Source: an uncultured Prevotella sp. (GTDB lineage Bacteria > Bacteroidota > Bacteroidia > Bacteroidales > Bacteroidaceae). From it: 14,425 nucleotides of DNA. A model generated the notes under the pieces. That model worked only from the letters and a program-made list of their open reading frames with translations, had not been told where the DNA came from and searched no databases. Both the position numbers and the translations under genes were made by a program. Below are positions 1 through 6,444 of this stretch, piece after piece (position 1 is the stretch's first letter; each line of letters begins with the position of its first letter). The stretch lies in contig NZ_URNN01000090.1 in the NCBI RefSeq assembly GCF_900549175.1, forward strand, positions 1 through 14,425, written 5' to 3'.

Positions 1-48
1 GGGCTTTCCCGATGTTTTAGTTGCAGGTTTTTGAATTTTACCCAAAAC

Positions 49-83
49 TTTTTCGGTTAAATCGGATTTAATGATTAACTTTG
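49..83 (+). promoter_or_regulatory. Probable purB promoter (Bacteroidota type)
   Basis: A TAACTTTG at 76-83 matches the Bacteroidota -7 consensus TAnnTTTG exactly. A TTTTTCG block at 49-55 sits 20 bases upstream, in the place of the -33 element. The implied transcript start near 90 leaves a leader of roughly 20 nt before the purB start. Upstream bases 1-48 hold nothing else that I can identify. The consensus is established for the phylum; use here is inferred. Confidence 0.6.
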
Positions 84-111
84 CGGCCAGAATCGATTTT
101 GACTAATGATC

Positions 112-1458
112 ATGAACTTAGAATTACTGACAGCCATCTCTCCGATAGATGGCCGCTATAGAGGCAAGGCCGAACCGCTGGCCGATTACTTTTCGGAGTA
201 TGCCCTTATCCGCTATCGTGTACGGGTGGAGATAGAATATTTCATCACCCTCTGCGAATTGCCGCTTCCCCAGCTTGAAAGTTTCGACAAGAGTCTGTTT
301 GAGCGTTTGCGTGCCATCTACCGCGACTTCAGCGTGGCCGACGCACAGCGTGTGAAAGACATCGAGAAGGTGACCAACCACGATGTGAAGGCCGTGGAAT
401 ATTTTATCAAGGAAGAATTTGACAATATAGGCGGACTTGACGCTTACAAGGAGTTTGTGCATTTCGGACTGACGTCGCAGGACATCAACAACACGAGTGT
501 GCCACTGTCCGTGAAAGAGGCACTTGCCGATGTTTACTGTCCGGTGGTGGAGGAGTTGATAGCCCAGTTGCGCGACTATGCCGAAGAGTGGAAAGACGTG
601 TCGATGCTGGCAAAGACACACGGACAGCCGGCCTCTCCCACACGTTTGGGCAAGGAGATAATGGTGTTTGTGTATCGCCTCGAAAAACAGTTGAAGGCAC
701 TCAAGAGCGTGCCGGTGACGGCGAAGTTCGGTGGCGCCACAGGCAATTACAACGCCCATCATGTGGCCTATCCGCAGTACGACTGGCGTGAGTTTGGCAA
801 CCGGTTCGTGAGCGAGAAACTCGGTCTGCAGCGTGAGCAGTATACCACCCAGATAAGCAATTACGACTATCTGGCCGCCATATTCGATGCCATGAAGCGC
901 ATCAACACCATCGTCATCGATCTCGACCGCGACTTCTGGATGTACATCTCGATGGAATATTTCAAGCAGAAGATAAAGGCGGGCGAAGTGGGCTCGAGCG
1001 CCATGCCGCACAAGGTGAACCCCATAGACTTTGAAAACAGCGAGGGCAACCTCGGTATGGCCAACGCCATATTGCAGTTCTTGGCACAGAAGTTGCCTGT
1101 AAGCCGTCTGCAGCGCGACCTTACCGACTCTACGGTGCTGCGCAACATAGGAGTGCCCATGGGGCACGGTCTGATAGCTTTCCAGAGCACGCTGAAAGGC
1201 CTGCGCAAGCTCATCCTCAACGAGGCAAGGATAAATGAAGACCTTGACGGCACGTGGGCCGTGGTGGCTGAGGCCATACAGACCATACTGCGCCGCGAGG
1301 CTTATCCGCATCCGTATGAGGCGCTGAAGGCTCTCACCCGCACCAACAGCAAGATGACGGAAGAGACGATACATGAGTTTGTAAAGGGTCTCGACGTCAG
1401 CGACAGCGTGAAGGCCGAACTCATGGCCATAACCCCGCATACATACACCGGTATCTGA
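112..1458 (+). CDS. purB: Adenylosuccinate lyase
   Basis: PurB cleaves SAICAR to AICAR plus fumarate and adenylosuccinate to AMP plus fumarate, in cytosolic purine synthesis. The protein is 448 aa from ATG 112, close to the E. coli-type PurB length. The fumarase/aspartase superfamily signature GSSAMPHKVNP is at residues 294-304 and contains the mobile-loop catalytic serine. T121-S122-Q123-D124 and the KTHGQP motif with H170 are the other active-site segments. An ATG at 106 lies two codons upstream in the same frame; I prefer 112 because homologues begin with M-x-L-x-LLTAISPIDGRYR and there is no Shine-Dalgarno sequence to decide. It is the first gene of a plus-strand run; 150 nt separate it from rluB. 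Identification is secure; only the start is uncertain. Confidence 0.96.
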   Translation: MNLELLTAISPIDGRYRGKAEPLADYFSEYALIRYRVRVEIEYFITLCELPLPQLESFDKSLFERLRAIYRDFSVADAQRVKDIEKVTNHDVKAVEYFIKEEFDNIGGLDAYKEFVHFGLTSQDINNTSVPLSVKEALADVYCPVVEELIAQLRDYAEEWKDVSMLAKTHGQPASPTRLGKEIMVFVYRLEKQLKALKSVPVTAKFGGATGNYNAHHVAYPQYDWREFGNRFVSEKLGLQREQYTTQISNYDYLAAIFDAMKRINTIVIDLDRDFWMYISMEYFKQKIKAGEVGSSAMPHKVNPIDFENSEGNLGMANAILQFLAQKLPVSRLQRDLTDSTVLRNIGVPMGHGLIAFQSTLKGLRKLILNEARINEDLDGTWAVVAEAIQTILRREAYPHPYEALKALTRTNSKMTEETIHEFVKGLDVSDSVKAELMAITPHTYTGI

Positions 1459-1507
1459 TACGGGTGACGGCTGCGGATGACGGTAAGGGCCGCCTGAATG
1501 AAAAAGG

Positions 1508-1538
1508 ATATTATAAACACATTAATATATTATAAACA
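1508..1538 (+). repeat. 12-nt direct repeat in the purB-rluB spacer
   Basis: ATATTATAAACA occurs at 1508-1519 and again at 1527-1538, a 19-nt period, in the otherwise unremarkable 150-nt gap between purB and rluB. It lies about 70 nt before the rluB start. It could be a protein-binding site, an mRNA leader element, or simple AT-rich chance similarity. No intrinsic terminator with a T-run was seen after purB, so read-through into rluB is possible. Confidence 0.4.
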
Positions 1539-1608
1539 GAGTTAGTAAATCAACAGAGTAGTAACACAAGGCACAGGCCGTGAGGCTTGAACTTTAAAAT
1601 TTGGAATT

Positions 1609-3162
1609 ATGGATTTGGAAAACGAAAAGAAAACAGAAGAGATGTCTGCCGAAAAGAATGTCGGTGGCCGCGAAGGCTATACGCAGTCGGAGCAGACTGG
1701 AAATTATCAGAGCTATCGAAGCACTACAGGTCGTTCACCGCGTCCGCGCATACAGCAGCGCGCATATACAACCGAGCGTGCAAGTTACAACAAGAAGAGC
1801 AGCGGCGATGAGGAGAGCTTCCGTCCTGAAGGTTTCGGGTCGGGACTGCAGAGCTCATCGCAGCGTCCGGCCTACCGTCCGCGTTACAACAACAACGGAG
1901 AGGGCGGCTACAACAACAACCGCAGCAGCTATGGCCAGCAGCGCGGAGGCTACAACAGTTACAACAACAACGGCGGCTATGGTCAGCAGCGCCCCAACAC
2001 CTATCGTCCGCGTTACAACAGCAACGGCGGTGCCGAAGGTGAGGAGACAACGGGCTACGGCCAGCAGCGCAACAGCTATAACAACAATGGCGGCTACGGC
2101 CAGCAGCGCCCCAACACCTATCGTCCGCGTTACACCACCAACAACAACGGTGCCGACGGTGAGACAACGGGTTACGGTCAGCAGCGCGGCGGCTACAACA
2201 GCTATAACAATGGCGGCTACGGCCAGCAGCGTGGCGGTTACAACAACAACCGCGGCGGCTATGGCCAGCAGCGTGGTGGTTACAACAACAACCGTGGCGG
2301 CTATGGCCAGCAGCGCGGCGGCTACAACAATGGCGGCTACAACAACCGCGGCGGTTATCGTCAGCATACGGCCGACTACGACCCCAATGCCAAGTACAGC
2401 ATGAAGAAGCGTATAGAGTACAAGGAGGAGAACTATGATCCTACGGAGCCTGTGCGCCTTAACAAGTTCCTGGCAAACGCAGGAGTGTGCAGCCGTCGTG
2501 AGGCCGACGAGTTCATACAGGCAGGTGTGGTTACGGTGAATGGCAATGTGGTGACAGAGCTCGGCACAAAGGTGCTGCGTACTGATGACATCAAGTTTCA
2601 CGATCAGGCGGTGGCTTTGGAGAAGAAGGTATATGTGCTTCTGAACAAGCCCAAGGACTATGTTACCACGAGCGACGACCCGCAGCAGCGCAAGACGGTG
2701 ATGGACCTCGTGAAGAATGCCTGCCGCGAGCGCATCTATCCGGTGGGACGTCTCGACCGCAACACCACGGGTGTACTGCTGCTCACCAACGACGGTGACC
2801 TGGCCAGCAAGCTGACACATCCCAAGTTCTTGAAGAAGAAGGTGTATCATGTGTATCTCGACAAGAACGTTACGGCACACGACATACAGCAGATACGTGA
2901 CGGCATCACACTTGAAGACGGTGAGATAAAGGCCGATGCAGTGGAATACGCCGATCCGGTGGACAAGAAGCAGGTGGGCATCGAGATTCACAGCGGCAAG
3001 AACCGCATCGTGCGCCGCATCTTCGAGAGTCTCGGATATCGGGTTACCAAGCTCGACCGCGTGCTCTTTGCCGGTCTTACAAAGAAGAATCTCCGTCGCG
3101 GAGACTGGCGTTACCTCACAGAGGAGGAGGTAGACCGTCTGCGCATGGGAGCTTATGAATAA
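1609..3162 (+). CDS. rluB: 23S rRNA pseudouridine synthase, RluB type, with a long RGG/GYGQQ-like N-terminal extension
   Basis: Enzymes of the RsuA/RluB/RluE/RluF group convert uridine to pseudouridine in rRNA; RluB acts on 23S rRNA helix 80 in E. coli. The 517-aa protein has three parts. Residues 1-84 are polar. Residues 85 to about 256 are low complexity, built from GYGQQR, GGYNNNR and YRPRY units. An S4 RNA-binding domain starts near V282 (RLNKFLANAGVCSRREAD), followed by the synthase domain with the GRLD motif at 380-383, where D383 is the expected catalytic aspartate, and the conserved G-KNRIVRR segment near the end. E. coli RluB is about 290 aa, so nearly half of this protein is extra. 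The extension is likely disordered and RNA-binding; that is inference. Start 1609 is the first ATG in frame. asnS begins 13 nt after its stop, so the two are probably co-transcribed. The RluB versus RluE/F assignment rests on overall resemblance. Confidence 0.9.
   Translation: MDLENEKKTEEMSAEKNVGGREGYTQSEQTGNYQSYRSTTGRSPRPRIQQRAYTTERASYNKKSSGDEESFRPEGFGSGLQSSSQRPAYRPRYNNNGEGGYNNNRSSYGQQRGGYNSYNNNGGYGQQRPNTYRPRYNSNGGAEGEETTGYGQQRNSYNNNGGYGQQRPNTYRPRYTTNNNGADGETTGYGQQRGGYNSYNNGGYGQQRGGYNNNRGGYGQQRGGYNNNRGGYGQQRGGYNNGGYNNRGGYRQHTADYDPNAKYSMKKRIEYKEENYDPTEPVRLNKFLANAGVCSRREADEFIQAGVVTVNGNVVTELGTKVLRTDDIKFHDQAVALEKKVYVLLNKPKDYVTTSDDPQQRKTVMDLVKNACRERIYPVGRLDRNTTGVLLLTNDGDLASKLTHPKFLKKKVYHVYLDKNVTAHDIQQIRDGITLEDGEIKADAVEYADPVDKKQVGIEIHSGKNRIVRRIFESLGYRVTKLDRVLFAGLTKKNLRRGDWRYLTEEEVDRLRMGAYE
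2212..2331 (+). repeat. 42-nt tandem repeat within rluB, about 2.9 units
   Basis: Units start at 2212, 2254 and 2296, each encoding GGYGQQRGGYNNNR (14 aa); the last is partial and turns into GGYNNGGYNNR. Copies differ mainly at synonymous third positions. A longer related unit, containing GYGQQRPNTYRPRY, appears twice just upstream, around 1978-2016 and 2092-2133. Tandem repeats at this identity can gain or lose units by slippage without shifting frame. Confidence 0.85.
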
Positions 3163-3175
3163 TGTTTGTACAGAT

Positions 3176-4579
3176 ATGGATAAGATAAGCAGAACGAAAG
3201 TGGCCGATGTGCTGAAGTGTACCGACTTCGGCACTATCGTCAACGTGAAGGGTTGGGTGCGCACGCACCGCAGCAGCAAGGCTGTCGACTTTATCGCAAT
3301 CAACGACGGCTCTACAATAAAGAATGTGCAGGTGGTGGTGGACCCGGCAAAATTTGACGATAATGTATTGAAGCAGATAACCACCGGTTCGTGCATAAGT
3401 GTGAACGGCGAGCTGGTGGAGAGCCAGGGTGCCGGACAGACGGTGGAGATACAGTGCCGTGAGATAGAGGTTTACGGCCTCTGCGGCAGTGACTATCCCA
3501 TGCAGAAAAAGGGGCAGAGCTTCGAATATATGCGCCAGTATGCCCACATGCGTCTGCGCACCAACACGTTTGGTGCTGTGATGCGCATACGTCACAACAT
3601 GGCCATCGCCATTCACAAGTATTTCCATGACCATGGCTTCTTCTATTTCCACACGCCGCTCATCACGGCGAGCGACTGCGAGGGTGCCGGCCAGATGTTT
3701 CAGGTGACCACAAAGAACCTCTACGACCTGAAGAAGGATGACGAGGGCAAGATAATCTACGATGATGACTTCTTCGGCAAGCAGGCTTCGCTCACCGTGA
3801 GCGGACAGCTGGAGGGTGAGCTTGGTGCCACGGCATTGGGGGCCATATATACGTTCGGTCCGACGTTCCGTGCCGAGAACAGCAACACGCCGCGTCACTT
3901 GGCCGAGTTTTGGATGATAGAGCCGGAGGTGGCCTTCATCGACCTCAACGACCTGATGGACCTTGAGGAAGACTTCATCAAGTATTGTGTGCAGTGGGCT
4001 CTTGACAACTGCAAGGATGACCTTGAATTCCTCAACAAGATGGTTGACAAGACTTTGATTGAAAGATTGAAGTCGGTGGTTGCCGATTCGTTCGTGCGTC
4101 TGCCTTACACAGAGGGTATCAAGATTTTGGAGAAGGCCGTGGCCGACGGGCGTAAGTTTGAGTTCCCCGTAAGCTGGGGCATGGATCTGGCCAGCGAGCA
4201 CGAGCGTTATCTGGTGGAGGAACACTTCAAGAAGCCTGTCATCATGACCGACTATCCGAAAGCCATAAAGGCGTTCTACATGAAGATAAACGAGGACGGC
4301 CGCACCGTTCAGGGCACCGACGTGCTGTTCCCGCAGATAGGTGAGATAATAGGCGGCAGTGTGCGTGAGGAGAATTACGACAAGCTGATGGGCGAGATAA
4401 AGGAGCGCAACATCCCGATGAAGGATATGTGGTGGTATCTCGACACCCGCAAGTACGGAACATGTCCGCACGGAGGTTTCGGGCTCGGTTTCGAGCGTCT
4501 CATCCTGTTTGTCACAGGCATGCAGAACATACGCGACGTGATACCGTTCCCGCGCACGCCGAAGACAGCCGAATTCTGA
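3176..4579 (+). CDS. asnS: Asparaginyl-tRNA synthetase
   Basis: AsnS charges tRNA-Asn with asparagine in an ATP-dependent two-step reaction in the cytosol. From ATG 3176 the product is 467 aa, the normal bacterial length. An N-terminal OB-fold anticodon-binding domain contains VNVKGWVRTHRSS and the INDGS segment. The class II core has motif 2 with FRAE at residues 231-234 and motif 3 GFGLGFERL at 434-442, where R441 is the ATP-binding arginine. The C-terminal IRDVIPFPRTP is typical of AsnS/AspS. An in-frame ATG at 3155 overlaps the rluB stop and would add MNNVCTD; 3176 is preferred because homologues start with MxKIxRTKV. Having asnS means direct tRNA-Asn charging rather than sole reliance on transamidation. 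It is the last gene before the terminator at 4662. Confidence 0.96.
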   Translation: MDKISRTKVADVLKCTDFGTIVNVKGWVRTHRSSKAVDFIAINDGSTIKNVQVVVDPAKFDDNVLKQITTGSCISVNGELVESQGAGQTVEIQCREIEVYGLCGSDYPMQKKGQSFEYMRQYAHMRLRTNTFGAVMRIRHNMAIAIHKYFHDHGFFYFHTPLITASDCEGAGQMFQVTTKNLYDLKKDDEGKIIYDDDFFGKQASLTVSGQLEGELGATALGAIYTFGPTFRAENSNTPRHLAEFWMIEPEVAFIDLNDLMDLEEDFIKYCVQWALDNCKDDLEFLNKMVDKTLIERLKSVVADSFVRLPYTEGIKILEKAVADGRKFEFPVSWGMDLASEHERYLVEEHFKKPVIMTDYPKAIKAFYMKINEDGRTVQGTDVLFPQIGEIIGGSVREENYDKLMGEIKERNIPMKDMWWYLDTRKYGTCPHGGFGLGFERLILFVTGMQNIRDVIPFPRTPKTAEF

Positions 4580-4604
4580 TTGGCTTCGTCTTAAGCGGAT
4601 AATC

Positions 4605-4670
4605 AAGCGCAAAGACGAACAATTAAATGCAAAGACGCGGAGACGCAAAGAATATAAAGAGACGCGGAGA
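4605..4670 (+). repeat. Small dispersed direct repeats after asnS
   Basis: GCAAAGACG occurs at 4609-4617 and 4629-4637, and AGACGCGGAGA at 4633-4643 and 4660-4670, with GACGCAAAG between them. The last copy forms the 5' arm of the terminator hairpin. Similar CGCAAAGACGCGGAGA strings are, as I recall, scattered between genes in Bacteroidota genomes, so this is probably a short interspersed repeat rather than a binding array. Confidence 0.5.
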
Positions 4671-4712
4671 TTCAGAAGCATAAAGGCTTGCTCTGATTCT
4701 CCGCGTTTTTTT
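4662..4712 (+). terminator. Intrinsic terminator after asnS
   Basis: The arm ACGCGGAGA at 4662-4670 pairs with TCTCCGCGT at 4698-4706; after one mismatch TCAGA at 4672-4676 pairs with TCTGA at 4692-4696. Seven T residues follow at 4706-4712. This is a GC-rich stem of about 14 pairs plus a U-tract, ending the purB-rluB-asnS side. Confidence 0.8.
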
Positions 4713-4778
4713 GAAAGCCTCTCCTTAATCCCAAGGAGGTGATAGAGGTTTTCGCGATATTAAAGATTTTATCTCCAG

Positions 4779-4816
4779 CCCTCCCTTTTTTGGGGGGGAG
4801 GGGTTGGGGGAGAGGC
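4779..4816. repeat. C/G-tract inverted repeat in the asnS-cvfB spacer
   Basis: CCCTCCC near 4780 faces a long G-run ending GGGGAGGGG near 4790-4803, separated by a T-run, followed by GGGGGAGAGGCC. The hairpin lies between convergent genes, just beyond the end of the minus-strand cvfB-like gene, and could help end that transcript, although no clear U-tract follows on that strand. Such C/G-rich intergenic strings look like a dispersed repeat. The rest of the 252-base gap between asnS and the next gene shows no coding sequence I believe. Confidence 0.4.
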
Positions 4817-4831
4817 CTTCTTTTTGTTTTT

Positions 4832-5668
4832 TCACACCAACTGTATGCCCTCGTCGCTGATGGTTATCAGCCGCCGGCGGTACAGGTCTCCGACAGCTTT
4901 CTTATACGTCTTCTTGCTCACCTTGAAACGGTCGGCAATAAGTTCGGCCGGACTCTTGTCGCCAAGATTGCAACGGCCGTTGTTGGCCTTGAGGTATTCC
5001 AGAAGGGTGTCGGAGAAGTCTTCGGTATGGCGGCGTCCGGTGGGTTGGAGGGTTATGTCTATCTTTCCGTCCTGCCGTATGTGGTCTATGAAGCCGCGCA
5101 GGCGTTCGCCAGTCTTGATGTCGCGGAAAATCTGGTCTTTGTATATCAGTCCGGAGAAACGGTTGTCGACGACGACCTTGAATCCGAGTTCGGTCTTTTG
5201 CCATACGAGCAGCTCCACCTCGTCGCCGTGTTTGTATTCCGGCCTTTCCCTGTCGAGATAACGCTCGACTTTTGCCGTGGCCATCATCCGGTAGCTTTCT
5301 TCGTCGACGGTCACATATACGATGTACGACGTTCCGAGCGTCATGCGCTTTTTCTGTTCGCGGAAAGGGCAGAACAGGTCTTTCATGAGTCCCCAGTTAA
5401 GAAATGCGCCATATTCGTTTACCCATGCCACTTCGAGATATGCAAATTCGCCCACACGCGCCAGCGGCGTGAGGGTGGTGGCTATGAGCCGCTCGTCCTG
5501 GTCGAGATATACGAACACTTCGAGTTCGTCGCCCGGGCGCGCGCCTTTCGGCACATAACGTGAGGGCAGGAGTATTTCGCCTTCGTCGCCTCCGTCGAGA
5601 TACAGTCCGAAATCTACTTTCCTCAACACTGTTAGTGTGTTGTAGTCTCCTAATTTTATTCTGTTCAT
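4832..5668 (-). CDS. CvfB-like S1-domain RNA-binding protein
   Basis: The 278-aa protein resembles the CvfB/YitL family (conserved virulence factor B in Staphylococcus aureus), which binds RNA through S1 domains and carries a C-terminal winged helix. Visible here are S1-type beta-barrel stretches at about residues 3-60 (LTVLRKVDFGLYLDGG, typical S1 glycine/aromatic pattern), 70-130 (AWVNEYGAFLNWGLMKDLFCP) and 145-215 (VWQKTELGFKVVVDNRFSGLIYK, ending IDITLQP). The segment after about 220 has the AELIADRFKVSKKTYKKAVGDLYRR look of a winged helix-turn-helix. Its ATG overlaps the stop of the upstream ABC ATPase gene as ATGA at 5665-5668, so translation is probably coupled. The cellular role in Bacteroidota is not established; post-transcriptional regulation is inferred from the family. 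Confidence 0.85.
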   Translation of the reverse strand: MNRIKLGDYNTLTVLRKVDFGLYLDGGDEGEILLPSRYVPKGARPGDELEVFVYLDQDERLIATTLTPLARVGEFAYLEVAWVNEYGAFLNWGLMKDLFCPFREQKKRMTLGTSYIVYVTVDEESYRMMATAKVERYLDRERPEYKHGDEVELLVWQKTELGFKVVVDNRFSGLIYKDQIFRDIKTGERLRGFIDHIRQDGKIDITLQPTGRRHTEDFSDTLLEYLKANNGRCNLGDKSPAELIADRFKVSKKTYKKAVGDLYRRRLITISDEGIQLV

Positions 5669-6342
5669 GGTTGGATATCGTTTGGTTCTGTTGTCATTAC
5701 CATTCCGTCGCGCATCTTTATGGTGCGGTCGGTGATGGACGCCAGTTGCTCGTCGTGTGTAACGATGACAAATGTCTGTCCGAACTTATCGCGCAGGTTG
5801 AAGAACAGTTGGTGCAGCTCCTGCTTGTTCTTCGAGTCGAGGCTTCCCGACGGCTCGTCGGCAAGGATGACCGCCGGGTTGTTGACCAGTGCCCGTGCCA
5901 CCGCCACACGCTGCTTCTCTCCACCCGACAGTTCGTTGGGCTTGTGGTTGGCACGGTCTGACAGTCCCATAAAGTCGAGCAGTTCGAGGGCTCTTACCTT
6001 TGCCTCTTTGGTGGACCGCTTGGCAATGTATGCCGGAATCATGATGTTCTCAATGGCCGTGAACTCGGGTAGAAGCTGATGGAACTGGAAGACGAAGCCA
6101 ATGTGCCTGTTGCGGAACTCGGCCAGTTTTCTTGCGTTCATGCTGCTCGTGTCAATGCCGTCTATCATCACGGTGCCGCTGTCCGCCTTGTCGAGCGTGC
6201 CTATTATTTGCAGCAGAGTGGTCTTGCCGGCACCGCTCGGTCCGACGATGCTCACCACTTCGCCCTTGTTTATCTCAAGGTCAATGCCTTTGAGCACTTG
6301 CAGTTGGCCGAAACTTTTCTTAATGCCTTGAATTTTTATCAT
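5665..6342 (-). CDS. lolD: ABC transporter ATP-binding protein, LolD/MacB type
   Basis: This is an ATP-hydrolysing subunit of the LolD/MacB (MJ0796) class; LolD powers release of lipoproteins from the inner membrane through LolCE. The product is 225 aa from ATG 6342. It has Walker A GPSGAGKTT at 34-42, Q-loop Q86, signature LSGGEKQR at 138-145, Walker B VILADEP ending E163, D-loop SLD at 167-169 and switch H196. An in-frame ATG at 6390 would add 16 residues (MAVFHITTKKKTEDST) not expected in the family, so 6342 is chosen. No permease gene lies in the window, so the partner must be elsewhere; the neighbour is instead the coupled cvfB-like gene. The ABC class is certain; lipoprotein specificity is an inference from similarity. 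Confidence 0.8.
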   Translation of the reverse strand: MIKIQGIKKSFGQLQVLKGIDLEINKGEVVSIVGPSGAGKTTLLQIIGTLDKADSGTVMIDGIDTSSMNARKLAEFRNRHIGFVFQFHQLLPEFTAIENIMIPAYIAKRSTKEAKVRALELLDFMGLSDRANHKPNELSGGEKQRVAVARALVNNPAVILADEPSGSLDSKNKQELHQLFFNLRDKFGQTFVIVTHDEQLASITDRTIKMRDGMVMTTEPNDIQP

Positions 6343-6444
6343 TGTGCTATCTTCTGTTTTTTTCTTTGTCGTTATATGGAAAACTGCCAATGTCTCCGTT
6401 AGTTAATATCTCTCTTTCCCGCTTTGTCTGCCGGGGCCGTTATG

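Noticed and set aside
124..1440. Long minus-strand open frame (438 codons) opposite purB
   Set aside because: Purely antisense to a certain gene; composition is His/Leu/Val-rich as expected from reverse-reading codons, and no known domain appears.
1601..2404. Plus-strand 267-codon frame overlapping the rluB repeat region
   Set aside because: A Thr/Ala/Arg-rich shadow of the tandem repeat in another frame; stops at the end of the repeat.
1855..3396. Minus-strand 513-codon frame opposite rluB
   Set aside because: Made of Val/Ala/Thr runs that mirror the Gly/Asn/Gln repeats; it overlaps rluB and asnS and has no domain signature.
3116..4681. Minus-strand 521-codon frame opposite asnS
   Set aside because: Antisense to a clear synthetase gene with no recognisable domain.
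4739..5563. Plus-strand 274-codon frame opposite the CvfB-like gene
   Set aside because: The minus-strand frame has S1 domains and an ATGA coupling with lolD; the plus frame has neither.
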